Assembly (NCBI RefSeq): GCF_004348985.1
Contig: NZ_SMKW01000029.1
Coordinates: forward strand, 50,914 to 114,913
Origin: Saccharopolyspora elongata
Lineage (GTDB): Bacteria > Actinomycetota > Actinomycetes > Mycobacteriales > Pseudonocardiaceae
Direction: 5' to 3'
Length of the DNA: 64,000 nt
Under the pieces are notes generated by a model. The model was not told the DNA's origin, ran no database searches, and saw only the letters and a program-made list of their open reading frames with translations. The position numbers and the translations under genes were made by a program. This document shows positions 36,132 to 46,063 of the stretch, one piece after another (position 1 is the first letter of the stretch; every line of letters starts with the position of its first letter).

Positions 36132-36172
36132 TACTATTCATGTTAGTACCCAAACTACTACCTCACCTAGTA
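36132..36172. promoter_or_regulatory. two putative BlaI-type boxes
   Basis: TACTA-TTCATGT-TAGTA (36132-36148) and TACTA-CCTCACC-TAGTA (36156-36172) lie 24 bp apart centre to centre in an unusually AT-rich stretch. They are between the NlpC/P60 remnant (minus) and a small secreted/membrane protein gene (plus). Same architecture as the box at 27451. Confidence 0.55.
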
Positions 36173-36323
36173 GTAAATCCAGAGTGCTTCGGCATCCACT
36201 ATCGACACAGCACGCCAGCCACCAGATAGCGTTGCTGCACAAGAAAGAACACGTCATCGACGTTCCGTCGCCAATGCCAACCCCGCCGAGTGGCGACCGG
36301 CAGCACGCGCTACAGTCGTCACT

Positions 36324-36734
36324 GTGCGAGCCCAGCCGTTCACCGTCCGCCACGTTGGCGGGGCTTGGTCGTGCATCGCGCTTTTGGTGTTGACGGCGTT
36401 CCTCGCCACGCATGTGGTGATCGGACTCGACCCAGCGCACTCCGCCGCCGTCCATGCGGGCGCCAACGCTTCGAACCTCCCAAGCCAGGAGTGCGACGAC
36501 AGCCGGCACCCAGGCGACGACGGCACCACGCAGCACGGCCCGATCGACTCGCATTGCGGGCTTTCAGCACGGGACATCTCGCCGTTCCTGAACACGGCCA
36601 CCCCGGAACCGGAGGCGTGGCCGCCCTTCCCCCGCAGCAACCACGGGCGGATTTCGCTCGCGAGTTCCTCGCACCCGGCACTACCGCCGAGCGGCCGTCA
36701 GATCCTCGCCTCCTCGTGCACCTCACGAACGTGA
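36324..36734 (+). CDS. small membrane-anchored hypothetical (DUF6153-like?)
   Basis: A 136-residue protein from GTG 36324. It has one N-terminal hydrophobic helix (SCIALLVLTAFLATHVVIGL), a His/Asp/Cys-containing middle part and a C-terminus SGRQILASSCTSRT. Small helix-plus-His proteins of this form (DUF6153-like) recur near copper genes in actinomycetes. That family assignment is tentative. It follows two BlaI-type boxes and ends in a hairpin, which supports it as a real transcription unit. Confidence 0.5.
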   Translation: MRAQPFTVRHVGGAWSCIALLVLTAFLATHVVIGLDPAHSAAVHAGANASNLPSQECDDSRHPGDDGTTQHGPIDSHCGLSARDISPFLNTATPEPEAWPPFPRSNHGRISLASSSHPALPPSGRQILASSCTSRT

Positions 36735-36762
36735 TCAGCGTTCGCTCTCCACGCTGATCACG
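36730..36762 (+). terminator. hairpin after the small membrane protein
   Basis: Perfect 11-bp arms CGTGATCAGCG / CGCTGATCACG with an 11-nt loop overlap the stop codon of the 36324 gene. Confidence 0.55.
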
Positions 36763-37528
36763 ATCACCGTGCCTTTCCCAGCGCGACCGAGGTCCTCCTG
36801 GTCACGCCGGACCGGCACGCCTTCCTGCACTGCGCCTGAACGCGCAGCGATCCGACCGGCAGCGCGCTGGACATCGCCCGATCGTCCGGGTTCGCCATGC
36901 TGCCCTGGCTGGGCATGGCGGTCATCGGCCTGTGTTGCGCCGCCGGCATCAGCACGCTCGAACGGAACAGCCGGTTGAGCGCGGTCCCGCAACCCGCACA
37001 GGGCTGAACCTGCTGGTCGATCGGTGTTCCTGGGAGGCCGCTGGAGACGTCATGGCTCCGGCGGCCTCCCGCTCGAAACGGCTGCTCGTCGTCACACCCG
37101 AGTCGACCTGCACCGGGATCCGAACAACACCGCAGTGCCACCCAATGCCACCAACGTCCACTCCGGCACGCCGCAGTTCGTTGCCGGCTGCCCGAACTGT
37201 GACAGGTTCGCCAGGCCGACACGGCCGCCGAAGCCGCGCGGGCTTGCCCGCGGCGAACAGCTCCTTGATCCGCGTGAAGCTCCGCAGCGCAAATCGCCTG
37301 CCCGACCGAGGAGTCCCAGTTGGACTCCTGGCTGGGCGGACAGAACAGCAAAACCCTTCTGCTTCAACCGATTTCGGAAATCAGAAAGCGTGCAGTCGAC
37401 GTGTGGATCCGAGCGCGGCGGCCAGGCCGCTCGGCAGGTTCGAAGGATCTGCCGCGTTGCCGCAGTGTCGGGGATCCCGACGGCAACGCGGCAGACCAGC
37501 CCGCTACCTCGTCAACAACGGCAGCCGT
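36763..37528. other. gene-free stretch
   Basis: No ORF here has a recognisable family or good start. A 36-codon ORF (36897-37007) with one hydrophobic helix (MLPWLGMAVIGLCCAAGIS) may be the tail of a degraded membrane protein. Confidence 0.4.
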
Positions 37529-38863
37529 TCACGCACCGACTCGCCGCTCCGGCGCGTTCCGGGGCGCGGCGAGGCTGCGGCGGAAGGTTTCCGGGGCGAC
37601 GAACATCGAGGCCGCCGCGATGAGCGCCCCGGCGGCGACCAGCGCCGCCACGCTCCACGAGGCTCCGTCGGACCACAGGATCAGCGACGTCGCGAGCAGC
37701 GGGGTGAAGCCGCCCAGCAGCACGCTGCCCATCTGGTAGCCGATCGACACCCCGCTGTACCGCACGCGCGGCTCGAACAGTTCGGTGTAGAACGCCGCGA
37801 TGGGCGCGAAAACCGCTCCGTGCGGCACCGCGAGCGCGATGGCCAGGGCCAGCGCGATGAGCGCCGGCGACCTGGTGTCGATCAGCCAGAAGAACGGCCA
37901 CGCGTAGGCGGCCATGAACAGCGCACCTCCGATGAAAACCGGTCGGCGGCCTACGCGATCCGACAACGCACCCCATAGCGGCAGCGCGGCGATGTTCAAC
38001 GCGGCCGCGAGCATCACCCCGGTCAGCCCGGCCTGGCGCGGCAGGTCGAGCTGCTGGGTGATGTAGGTGAGGATGAAAACGGTGAACACGTAGTAGTTCC
38101 CGCCTTCGGCGAAGCGGACGCCAATCGCGATCAGGATCTGCTTCGGGTGGGTGCGCAGCACCTCGACCAGCGGCCGGCGCGACGGTCCGCCGGATTCGGT
38201 GGCCGCCACGAAGGATTCGGACTCGGTGATCCGGAACCGGATGTACAGGCCGACCAGGGCCAGCACGATGCTCACCAGGAACGGGATCCGCCAGCCCCAG
38301 CTGATCAGCTGCGGTTCCGGCAGCAGCGAGACGAGGCTGAACACCCCGGTGCCCAGCAGCAGCCCGGCCGACACACCGGTCTGCGGCCAAGCGCCGTATC
38401 GGCCGCGCTTGCCGTCCGGCGCGTGTTCGACGGCCATCAGCACCGCCCCGCCCCACTCGCCGCCGACCGCGAAGCCCTGGACCAGCCGCAGCAGCACCAG
38501 CAGCGCGGGGGCCAAGATGCCGATCTGCTGGTAGGTGGGCAGCAGACCGATGAGCGTGGTGGCCGCGCCCATCAACGTCAGGGTCATCACCAGGGTCGCC
38601 TTGCGGCCGAGGCGGTCACCGTAGTGGCCGGCCACGAATCCGCCCAGCGGGCGGGCGATGAAGCCCGCCGCGAAGGTCCCGAACGCGGCCAGCGTGCCTG
38701 CGGCCGGGCTGATGTTGCTGAAGAACAGCTGGTTGAAGATCAGCGCGGCAGCGGTGCCGTAGATGGTGAAGTCGTACCACTCGATGACGCTGCCGATGGT
38801 GCTGGACGTCAACGTTCTCGAAGCCGACGGGACCCCAGCACGCGTCGTTGCGTTGGAGGACAT
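37529..38863 (-). CDS. MHS-family MFS transporter
   Basis: A 444-residue major-facilitator protein with twelve helices. It has GSVIEWYDFTIYGTAAALIF at the start (metabolite:H+ symporter signature), RPLGGFVAGHYGDRLGRKATLV between helices 2 and 3, and GGEWGGAVLMAVEH in helix 5. MHS members import carboxylates, betaines or similar solutes by proton symport. Co-oriented with a histidinol-dehydrogenase-like gene 27 bp upstream and probably co-regulated by the LacI protein. Confidence 0.88.
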   Translation of the reverse strand: MSSNATTRAGVPSASRTLTSSTIGSVIEWYDFTIYGTAAALIFNQLFFSNISPAAGTLAAFGTFAAGFIARPLGGFVAGHYGDRLGRKATLVMTLTLMGAATTLIGLLPTYQQIGILAPALLVLLRLVQGFAVGGEWGGAVLMAVEHAPDGKRGRYGAWPQTGVSAGLLLGTGVFSLVSLLPEPQLISWGWRIPFLVSIVLALVGLYIRFRITESESFVAATESGGPSRRPLVEVLRTHPKQILIAIGVRFAEGGNYYVFTVFILTYITQQLDLPRQAGLTGVMLAAALNIAALPLWGALSDRVGRRPVFIGGALFMAAYAWPFFWLIDTRSPALIALALAIALAVPHGAVFAPIAAFYTELFEPRVRYSGVSIGYQMGSVLLGGFTPLLATSLILWSDGASWSVAALVAAGALIAAASMFVAPETFRRSLAAPRNAPERRVGA

Positions 38864-38890
38864 GCGCGGTGCGCCTTTCGGTGTGGCTGG

Positions 38891-40210
38891 TCAGGAACGG
38901 GCGAATGCGTCGGGCGCCCAGGGCAGCTGCGCGCCGCCGTACTTGGCGGCCCGGACATCGCCGGATCGGGCGTGGCCCTCGAACAGCTCGACGCGGGCCG
39001 CGCGCCCGCACACCTCGCCGAGCTTCGCGCTGGAGGCCTGGTCGGTGACTTCCTGGTAGGTCACGGTCTTGAGGTACTTGCCGACCCAGAGCCCCCCGGT
39101 GTAGCGGGCGGCGCCGCGGGTGGGCAGCACGTGGTTGGTGCCGATGACCTTGTCCCCGTAGGACACGCAGGTCCCCTCGCCCAGGAACAGCGCACCGTAG
39201 TTGCGCATCTTCGCCAGCGCCTCGCGGGGCTGCGCCGTCAGGATCTGGACGTGCTCGCTGGCGTAGGTGTCGGCGAGTTCGTAAGCCTCGTCGAGGTTTT
39301 CGACGACGTGCACCTCGCCGTGATCGCGCCAGGCGGGCGCGGCGTTGTCGCGGGTGGGCATCTCCGGTAGCAGGCCGTCGATGTGCTCGATGACCGAGCG
39401 GCCCAGCGCTTCCGAGGTGGTGATCAGCACCGCCGGCGAGTCCGGGCCGTGCTCGGCCTGGCTCAGCAGGTCCACCGCCACCACGAAGGGGTCGGCGGTC
39501 TCGTCGGCCACGATCAGGACCTCGGTGGGGCCTGCGAACAGGTCGATGCCGATCTCCCCGAACAGCTGCCGCTTGGCCTCCGCGACGAAGGCGTTGCCGG
39601 GACCGGCCAGCATGTCCACCGGCGCGATGGTCTCGGTGCCCAGCGCCATGCTCACCACCGCCTGCACACCGCCGAGCAGGTAGATCTCGTCCGCCCCGGC
39701 CAGGTGCATGGCGGCCACGGTCGCGTCCGGCACTTCGCCGCGGATCGGCGGCGTGCAGGCCACCACGCGCGGTACCCCGGCGGTCTTGGCCGTCAGGATC
39801 GTCATGTGCGCCGAGGCCAGCAGCGGGTAACGACCGCCCGGCACGTACGCGCCGGCCGCGGCGACCGGGATGTGCTTCTGCCCCAGGTGGACGCCGGGCA
39901 GCGTTTCCACCTCGAACTCCTGCATCGACGCCAGCTGCCGCTCGGCGAAGGCCCGAACCTGCCGCTGGACGAACTCGATGTCTTCGATGACCTGCCGGGG
40001 AACCCGCGAAACGATCTCCTCGATCTGCGCGGACGACAGCCGGAACGACTCGGGCTGCCAGTTGTCGAACTTCGCCGAGTACTCGCGAACCGCCTGGTCA
40101 CCGCGGGCGCGGATGTCGGCGACGATCGCCTCGACCTTCTCCTGCACGTCGGGCAACGAGGTCGTGGTCGCCGCCGAGCTGGTGGCCGGGGCCTTGAGCG
40201 CGAAAGCCAT
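38891..40210 (-). CDS. histidinol-dehydrogenase-family enzyme (catabolic type)
   Basis: A 439-residue HisD-fold protein: [40 protein letters not shown] when read with its preceding residues, then [17 protein letters not shown] and [13 protein letters not shown] (zinc and substrate region). ATG 40210 is chosen because the upstream codons overlap the LacI operators. No other histidine-biosynthesis gene is near. Its partners are an MHS transporter and a divergent LacI regulator, so it more likely oxidises an imported diol or amino alcohol, as sulfopropanediol dehydrogenase HpsN does. Substrate unproven. Confidence 0.8.
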   Translation of the reverse strand: MAFALKAPATSSAATTTSLPDVQEKVEAIVADIRARGDQAVREYSAKFDNWQPESFRLSSAQIEEIVSRVPRQVIEDIEFVQRQVRAFAERQLASMQEFEVETLPGVHLGQKHIPVAAAGAYVPGGRYPLLASAHMTILTAKTAGVPRVVACTPPIRGEVPDATVAAMHLAGADEIYLLGGVQAVVSMALGTETIAPVDMLAGPGNAFVAEAKRQLFGEIGIDLFAGPTEVLIVADETADPFVVAVDLLSQAEHGPDSPAVLITTSEALGRSVIEHIDGLLPEMPTRDNAAPAWRDHGEVHVVENLDEAYELADTYASEHVQILTAQPREALAKMRNYGALFLGEGTCVSYGDKVIGTNHVLPTRGAARYTGGLWVGKYLKTVTYQEVTDQASSAKLGEVCGRAARVELFEGHARSGDVRAAKYGGAQLPWAPDAFARS

Positions 40211-40230
40211 GGTGCCGTGATCCCTTCGCA

Positions 40231-40278
40231 TGTTTACGTACACATCGCACTGTAGACCGGTAGCATGTTTACGTAAAC
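40231..40278. promoter_or_regulatory. LacI-type operator pair
   Basis: TGTTTACGTACACA (40231-40244) and the perfect palindrome GTTTACGTAAAC (40267-40278) lie between the divergent HisD-like and lacI-type genes, about three and a half helix turns apart. Confidence 0.7.
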
Positions 40279-40320
40279 CCGCAGTTCGAACTCACTCGAT
40301 CCAGCCCTTGGAGGTGCTCG

Positions 40321-41322
40321 GTGGTCACCAGCCGGGACGTAGCGCAGTTGGCCGGCGTTTCGCAGATGACGGTGTCCCGGGTCCTGCAGGGCAGCGACAA
40401 GGTCGCGCCGGAAACCCGCGAACGCGTCCTGACCGCGATGAAGCAAGCCGGTTACCGGCCCCACGCCGCGGCGCGGACCATGCGCACCCGGCGCACCTCG
40501 ACCGTCGGCGTCGTGGTCGCCGACATCACCAACCCCTTCTACCCGCAGTTGCTGGAAGCGGTCGGCCAAGCGCTGGATGCGGCCGGTCAGCGGATGGTGC
40601 TGTGGAACGCACCCGACCCCGGCGGGGAAAGCGCCCTGCGAGCGCTGGACGAAGGCACCGTCGACGGCCTGATCTTCACCACCGTCACCGAAGGGTCCGA
40701 GCAGCTCGCCGACGCGCTCCGGCGGGGAGAGCCGATCGTGCTGCTGCACCGCGGGCTGGATTCGCTGGACTGCGACCAGGTCACCACCGACAACATCGCC
40801 GGCGGCCGAGCGGTCGCCGACTACCTGGTCACCACAGGGCACACCCGGATCGGCTTCCTGCGGGGCCCCGAGCTGCCGAGCACGGCCCGCCACCGGGAGC
40901 GCGGATTCCGCGACCGCCTGGCGGAACTCGGTCGGCCGCTGGCCGAAGAACTCACGGCCCAGGGCGGATTCGCCCACGACGTCGCCAGGTCGGCGATGCG
41001 CGAACTGCTCGCCCAGGAAAGCCCGCCCACGGCGGTCTTCTGCGCCAACGACCTGACCGCTCTCGGCGCGGTCGACGGAGCCGTGTCCCTGAACCGGCGC
41101 GTCCCCGAAGACGTGTGGGTGATCGGGTACGACGACATCGCGCTGACGTCGTGGGACTCCTACGACATCACCACGGTCCGGCAACCGATCGCGGAGATGG
41201 CACGAACCGCCGTGTGCCTCCTGCTGGAGCGGGTCGACGACCGCTCGTTGCCCCCCAGGAAGAAGGAGTTCCCCAGCGAACTCGTCATCCGCGGCTCCAC
41301 CGCGCACACCACGACGCGATGA
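40321..41322 (+). CDS. LacI-family transcriptional regulator
   Basis: A 333-residue regulator. The helix-turn-helix plus hinge is SRDVAQLAGVSQMTVSRVLQ, continuing to HAAARTMRTRRTSTVGVVV. The periplasmic-binding-protein-like effector domain has DITNPFYPQLLEAV, VFCANDLTALGA and YDDIALTSW. GTG 40321. It probably represses the divergent dehydrogenase-transporter operon through the GTTTACGTAAAC sites and itself. Confidence 0.9.
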   Translation: MVTSRDVAQLAGVSQMTVSRVLQGSDKVAPETRERVLTAMKQAGYRPHAAARTMRTRRTSTVGVVVADITNPFYPQLLEAVGQALDAAGQRMVLWNAPDPGGESALRALDEGTVDGLIFTTVTEGSEQLADALRRGEPIVLLHRGLDSLDCDQVTTDNIAGGRAVADYLVTTGHTRIGFLRGPELPSTARHRERGFRDRLAELGRPLAEELTAQGGFAHDVARSAMRELLAQESPPTAVFCANDLTALGAVDGAVSLNRRVPEDVWVIGYDDIALTSWDSYDITTVRQPIAEMARTAVCLLLERVDDRSLPPRKKEFPSELVIRGSTAHTTTR

Positions 41323-41332
41323 CCGGCGCGCC

Positions 41333-42697
41333 TCATGCCCGGCGGGCGGTTCGGAAGCGCTCGGCGCCCTCATCCAGGTCGACGATCGGCTCCGGGTAGT
41401 CCAACCGCCGTCGGATGTCGGGGTCGAGACGCCAGGGCTGGTGCACGGCGCCGCCGTCGATGCCGCGCAGCTCCGGTACGTAGCGGCGCACGTAGTCGCC
41501 GTTCGGGTCGTAGCGCTTCGCCTGCGCCAACGGGTTGAGGACGCGGTTGGGGCGGGTGTCGGTGCCGGTGCCCGCGACCCATTGCCAGTTCATCTGGTTG
41601 TTGGCGATGTCGCCATCGACCAGCAGATCGAGGAAGTGCCGGGCTCCCCAACGCCAATCGATGTACAGGGTCTTGGTGAGGAAGCTTCCGGCGATCAACC
41701 GGGCCCGGTTGTGCATCCAGCCTTCGCGGGCCAGCTGGCGCATGCCGGCGTCGATGATCGGGTAGCCCGTGCGGCCCTGCTTCCACGCCTCCAGCGCGCG
41801 CTCGTCGTGGCGCCACCGGTCGCCTCGAGACCGGTAGTCGTGTTGCGAGGCCGCTGGTCGAGCAGCCAGCACCTGGTGGTGGAAATCGCGCCAGGCGACC
41901 TGCCGCACGAATGCTTCGGCGCCGGGATCGCCGGTGCCGACCCGGTCGACAAGTTCCACAGGGGACAGACAGCCGAAGTGCAGGTAGGGCGACAACCGCG
42001 ACGTGTTGTCCGCCGCCAGATCGTCGTGGTCGTCCGCGTAGTCGCGCACCGACCGGGTCCACTCGTCGAACAAGCGTCGCGCCGTGCCTTCCCCTCCGAC
42101 GGGCCGGTCGGGCGAGGTCTCACCCGCGCACAGCTGCGCTGCCGAGGGAATCCGCCCTGCGCTCAAACGGGGCATCGCCAGGCGGCTGGGTGGTCCGAGC
42201 GGGCGGCGCTTCGGCGCCGTCGACCAGCGGCGGTAGTACGGGGTGAACACCGCGAAGTGGTCCTTGCCCTGGGGCGTCACCTCTCCCGCTGGTACCGCGG
42301 TGATCACGGCCTCGTGCACCACCAGGTCACGGCCCTCCGCCGACAGTGCGCGGTGCAGCGCCTGGAGGCGACGCTGGGCATAGCCGCTGACGTCGGCGGC
42401 CACATGCACCTCGTCGGCACCGACTTCCTCCGCGACCCGGCTGACCTCCGCCACCACCGAACCGCGGCGGACGACGAGCCGGCCTCCGAGCTCGCGAAGT
42501 CCCGCATCGAGGTCGGCCAGGCTCTCGGCGAGGAACGCCGCCCGGTTCGGGCACGGGTGGTCGCTGCCGATGATCGCTTCGTCGAGCACGAACAGCGGAA
42601 CGACCCGAGCCGCCGCGGCGGCCGCGGACAGCACGGGATTGTCGTGCACCCGGAGGTCCCGAGTGAACAGGGCGATCGAAACCCCGGCGTTCCCCAC
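41333..42697 (-). CDS. deoxyribodipyrimidine photolyase (cryptochrome/photolyase family)
   Basis: A 454-residue class I photolyase. It has an N-terminal alpha/beta antenna domain (ALFTRDLRVHDNPVL) and a C-terminal FAD domain with LSPYLHFGCLSP, WRDFHHQVL, TGYPIIDAGMRQL, EGWMHNRARLIAGSFLTK and NNQMNWQWVAGTGTD. It should repair cyclobutane pyrimidine dimers using blue light. GTG 42697 is chosen (GGGGG at 10 bp); a further upstream ATG at 42781 adds an unconserved leader. The gene ends 10 bp from the convergent lacI-type gene. Confidence 0.9.
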   Translation of the reverse strand: MGNAGVSIALFTRDLRVHDNPVLSAAAAAARVVPLFVLDEAIIGSDHPCPNRAAFLAESLADLDAGLRELGGRLVVRRGSVVAEVSRVAEEVGADEVHVAADVSGYAQRRLQALHRALSAEGRDLVVHEAVITAVPAGEVTPQGKDHFAVFTPYYRRWSTAPKRRPLGPPSRLAMPRLSAGRIPSAAQLCAGETSPDRPVGGEGTARRLFDEWTRSVRDYADDHDDLAADNTSRLSPYLHFGCLSPVELVDRVGTGDPGAEAFVRQVAWRDFHHQVLAARPAASQHDYRSRGDRWRHDERALEAWKQGRTGYPIIDAGMRQLAREGWMHNRARLIAGSFLTKTLYIDWRWGARHFLDLLVDGDIANNQMNWQWVAGTGTDTRPNRVLNPLAQAKRYDPNGDYVRRYVPELRGIDGGAVHQPWRLDPDIRRRLDYPEPIVDLDEGAERFRTARRA

Positions 42698-43196
42698 CAG
42701 GTACCCCCGCACTCGACCTGACTCGCAGCGGTCGGCCCACCGCAGGCCGACGATGGCCGAGCCCAGGATAAATCTGTTCAAAACCTATGCAACTAGTGAT
42801 CAATTGACTGAAGGGACTTGTTTCCGACTCCCGCCCACAGCCAACGGCCCAAACCGCGCTGACCACTTGGCGCGCCTCCCCAGGTCGACCGCCGAGAGAA
42901 TGACCTCAGACCGCAGGAACTTGCCGCGATCCACTTTTGAATCGCGCACTCGTGCTCATCGACTTCGATCGTGATCGTGTCTGACGGCAACATGTTCCGG
43001 GTCTTCGACTCATCCGGCAGCCCCCTGGGGGCCGGACCGTCCGCCCACCCATCGAGCGTCTGCGGCCCGGCGCACTACTCAGGCCGAATGCGGACGTGTC
43101 ATGAGTAGTTCACCCCGTACGCGGCACAGGTGTCGGGCGTCACAGTGGATAGCACGACCGAAACAGCCATCCGCCGACGAATCGGGGTGTGTGACC
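42698..43196. other. gene-free stretch
   Basis: No supported gene. It contains TCAATTGACTG (42800-42810), identical to one side of the TetR-type palindrome at 44760-44773, upstream of the photolyase. Confidence 0.4.
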
Positions 43197-43481
43197 ATGT
43201 CCCAGCTCATCCTGCAATCCCACACCGAGTCACTGACTTCCTGCCCCCTGGACGAACTTGATCGTCGGGTCAAGCTCGCCGAGCTCTGCATGAACCACGC
43301 GCTCGAACAGCAGTGCTGGGACCTCGTACAACGGCACCGCCGCGAAGCGCTCGTCGTCCAAGCGGAGATCAGCCGGCGCCTGAACGCCCTCGAGGACTTC
43401 CCCGGCCACATCGGAACGCGCCTCGCCGAGTGGACCGACGACACAGCCGACTCCTGGTGGGACCAGAACGACGCAGCCTGA
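43197..43481 (+). CDS. conserved hypothetical small protein
   Basis: A 94-residue, largely helical, acidic protein (DELDRRVKLAELCMNHALEQQ, ISRRLNALEDFP, WWDQND). I do not recognise a family. Start ATG 43197, with GTG 43191 possible. No signal peptide or membrane helix; it stands alone. Confidence 0.55.
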   Translation: MSQLILQSHTESLTSCPLDELDRRVKLAELCMNHALEQQCWDLVQRHRREALVVQAEISRRLNALEDFPGHIGTRLAEWTDDTADSWWDQNDAA

Positions 43482-43657
43482 GGCTGGGTCGACACCACGA
43501 ACGAGAGTCTCGGCCGTTCCGGCCCAGCGGACATATTCCTCCACGTCCACCGCGTCGTTGTCATATTCCTTCCGACGCACTCACACGGAACGTTCGCGCC
43601 GGGGCACCTGCTGCGGGCCGGGAGTCGATTCACGCCCTCCGAAGCTGGTACTCCACC

Positions 43658-44104
43658 CTATTCCCAGCGGGCATCGAGATCGGCGCAGGAGATCGAGAGC
43701 GTGCCTCCTATGAACACGATCTCGTGACTGCACCCATGCTTCGCAGGCAGGATCTCGTCGAGAAGAACCGGCCCCAGATCGTCGACGCTCGCCCCTGGTG
43801 CAGCCAGATGAAGGTCCGACACCTGCGCATACCTGATCACGAGACCCGTGTCGTGCTTCCACTCGTTCGGGCCGAAGCGGACCTCAAAGCGCGTGTCGCC
43901 ATCACCGGCCCAGGACGCACCGATCAGCTCGAGGTCCTTGATGCACCTAGGACCTCCGAAGCGGTAGTGATCGGGATCCGACGCGAAGGCGCGGGCCCCC
44001 TTCGGCAGGCCATCGACTAGCTTCGGCAGCTCCGCGACGTAGGCACTGGGATCGATCCAGAACCCTCCCTGCTCCGGATTCCACTCGACCTTGATGAGCT
44101 CCAT
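43658..44104 (-). CDS. hypothetical protein
   Basis: A 148-residue soluble protein starting MELIKVEWNPEQGGFWIDPS with alternating strand-like segments and a C-terminal ISCADLDARWE. It has even codon usage typical of the window and a clean start, so it is probably real. No family recognised. It lies 77 bp upstream of the tetR stop region, same strand orientation. Confidence 0.6.
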   Translation of the reverse strand: MELIKVEWNPEQGGFWIDPSAYVAELPKLVDGLPKGARAFASDPDHYRFGGPRCIKDLELIGASWAGDGDTRFEVRFGPNEWKHDTGLVIRYAQVSDLHLAAPGASVDDLGPVLLDEILPAKHGCSHEIVFIGGTLSISCADLDARWE

Positions 44105-44181
44105 TCAGCACCCTTTCGTACAGCGCGGCAACAGCCACTTGTCACCGAAGTGGATCACGGCTTCCTCGTCGTTCGCGGTGA

Positions 44182-44730
44182 TCAGGCGAGCAGGTGGGCG
44201 GAGGCCAGGTGGAGGACTTCTGTTCGGGTTCGGGGGCCGTGGTCTGCCGCCAGCAGGTGCTTGGCTATTGCGAGGGAGAAGGCGATCAGGCTGCGGGCTT
44301 CGACGTCGCCTTCGTCGGTGCAGAACTTTCGGAACTGTTCGCGGGCGTAGTCCATGCGGCGGTTGTCGACTCGGCGGAGTCGTTCGGCGACCGCCGGGTC
44401 GTACCGGGCCCAGTCCCGGACCGCCAGGTCGATCGGGACCAGTTCGTCGGAGAAGGTGAGCATGCCCGCTCTGCGGACCTTGTCCCTCGCGTCTCCGCAC
44501 TCGGTCTCCACCTGGTCGATCACCTCGTCGATGCTGCGCTGTTCCCAGGTGTTCAGCATCGCTTCGAGGAGCGCGCCGCGATCCTTGAAGTGCCAGTAGA
44601 AGCTGCCTCTGGTGGCGCCGAGCTCCTTCGCCAGCGGCTCGATCCGGACCGCGTCCGGTCCGCCGCCCGCGAGGGCCTTCAGACCAGCTTCGATCCACGT
44701 GCTCGGCGGGGTGCGAGTCGGTGGCGCCAT
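44182..44730 (-). CDS. TetR-family transcriptional regulator
   Basis: A 182-residue TetR protein: N-terminal helix-turn-helix VRIEPLAKELGATRGSFYWHFKDRGALLEAML, then a helical effector domain (LAVRDWARYDPAVAERLRRVD). ATG 44730 has AGGAG at 8 bp. Its upstream region holds the palindrome CAGTCAATTGACTG, into which an IS200/IS605-type element has inserted. The former divergent neighbour is probably the DUF2867-like gene at 46689. Confidence 0.88.
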   Translation of the reverse strand: MAPPTRTPPSTWIEAGLKALAGGGPDAVRIEPLAKELGATRGSFYWHFKDRGALLEAMLNTWEQRSIDEVIDQVETECGDARDKVRRAGMLTFSDELVPIDLAVRDWARYDPAVAERLRRVDNRRMDYAREQFRKFCTDEGDVEARSLIAFSLAIAKHLLAADHGPRTRTEVLHLASAHLLA

Positions 44731-44759
44731 TGACCTGCTCCTGTTCGGTCTCGCGTGCT

Positions 44760-44773
44760 CAGTCAATTGACTG
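44760..44773. promoter_or_regulatory. TetR-type operator at the IS boundary
   Basis: CAGTCAATTGACTG is a perfect 14-bp palindrome 30 bp upstream of tetR. Its centre coincides with the end of the IS200/IS605-type element; removing the element still leaves AGTCAATTGACG. Confidence 0.55.
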
Positions 44774-44837
44774 CTCCCCCGCCTGAAGGCGGGGGATTCT
44801 TCGTCCCTCGTCTCCAGGCGTAGTGGGGATTCCTGGC

Positions 44838-46039
44838 TCAGGCAGCCTCCCGAGGCAGCGCCTCGGGAGGTCTTCCGCCCTCAACACCAGCCGGGTACAG
44901 CCCAGCCCGGACCAGCATCACACGCGCGGAGTTCTTGTCTCTCGGACAGACGTGTCCGCACGCGGTACAGGTATAGGTTCGTTCCGACAGCGGCAGCGCG
45001 TGCTTGGTTCTCGCCCCGCACTGTCCGCAGTCCATCGTCGTGTGCTTCGGATCGACAAGCACCACCAGCCGGCCGTGCTTGCGCCCCATCATGATCAGTT
45101 CGTTTTTCGTGGCCGAGATCGCAGCATCAGCCGCTTTCCTGGCCATCGTGGTCTTCGCGAGAAATTTCGGGCGGAAATCCTCCACCGCGATCGCATCGTG
45201 GTCAATCACCACGCGCATGGCCCATTTACGGGCCGTGTCCTGACGCTGGCGGGCGACCTTCGCGTGCGCTTTCGCGGCCTGGCGTTTGGCTTTGCGGTAC
45301 CCCTTTGAAGCGGGTTTGCCCTTCGCCGGCCGACGCCGGGCCATCATCCGCTGGTAGCGGGCCAGCTTCACCGCCGCGCGCTTGCCGTGCTCGAGATGCG
45401 GAAGATCGTGGGCAACGGATGTGGTCGTAGCGGTCTCGGTCACACCCCAGTCGATGCCGATCACCTGACCGGTTTCGGGCAACGACTGCACCTCGGTCGC
45501 GACCACGAACGAGCAATACCAGTGCCCTTGGGCATCCTGGTACACACGCACCGACGACGGTGTGGAGGGAAGCTCGCGGGACCACACCACCGTGCACACG
45601 ACGCCACCCGCCAGGTGCAGGCGGCCGTCCTTGATCCGGAACCCGCGCAGCGTGTAGTTCAAGCTAGGACGCGCCAGCGCCTTTTTCTTCAACTTCGGCA
45701 TCCCCGCCCGCTGCCGCATCGGCAACCGGGCCTTGACGTCCTTCACGCCTTGGCACGGGACTTGGCGAAGTCACGGACGATCTGCTGCTGCGGAACCGAA
45801 CCGCCGGCACTCAGCCAGTCGTGTTCCCTCCGCCATCCGGTCAGCAGTTTGTCCAGGTGCGCGGGACCGCATTCCTCGCCCGCACGGTGCGCCTGACGGG
45901 AGGTGACCACGCACTGGTTCCACACCCACCGGCACCGATCCCACTCGGCCAGCAGCACATGCCGGGAGGCCGGCGATAAGCGAAGCCGATAGGTGTACCG
46001 AGCGCGCCCGGCCTCCTCGGTCCTCACTGTTGCCGCCAT
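44838..46039 (-). pseudogene. tnpB: TnpB RNA-guided nuclease-type protein, split by a frameshift
   Basis: Two overlapping frames. 46039-45743 encodes the first 98 residues (RYTYRLRLSPASRHVLLAEW ... VRDFAKSRAKA, stop). 45746-44838 encodes 302 residues from GTG (KDVKARLPMRQRAGMPKL). The second part keeps the RuvC acidic residues (Asp in GIDWGVTET, Glu in AVEDFRP, Asp in CPRDKNSA) and the zinc ribbon (CGQCG, CTACG). The frames meet at a GTGA overlap, so the protein is made in two pieces or not at all. Confidence 0.85.
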
Positions 46040-46063
46040 GTGGATCACCGTAACATTTGGTTT

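Noticed and set aside
38891..40210. Biosynthetic histidinol dehydrogenase (hisD of the his operon)
   Set aside because: No other his genes are near, and the neighbours are a LacI regulator with operators and an MHS importer, which fits catabolism better. Not fully excluded without the rest of the genome.
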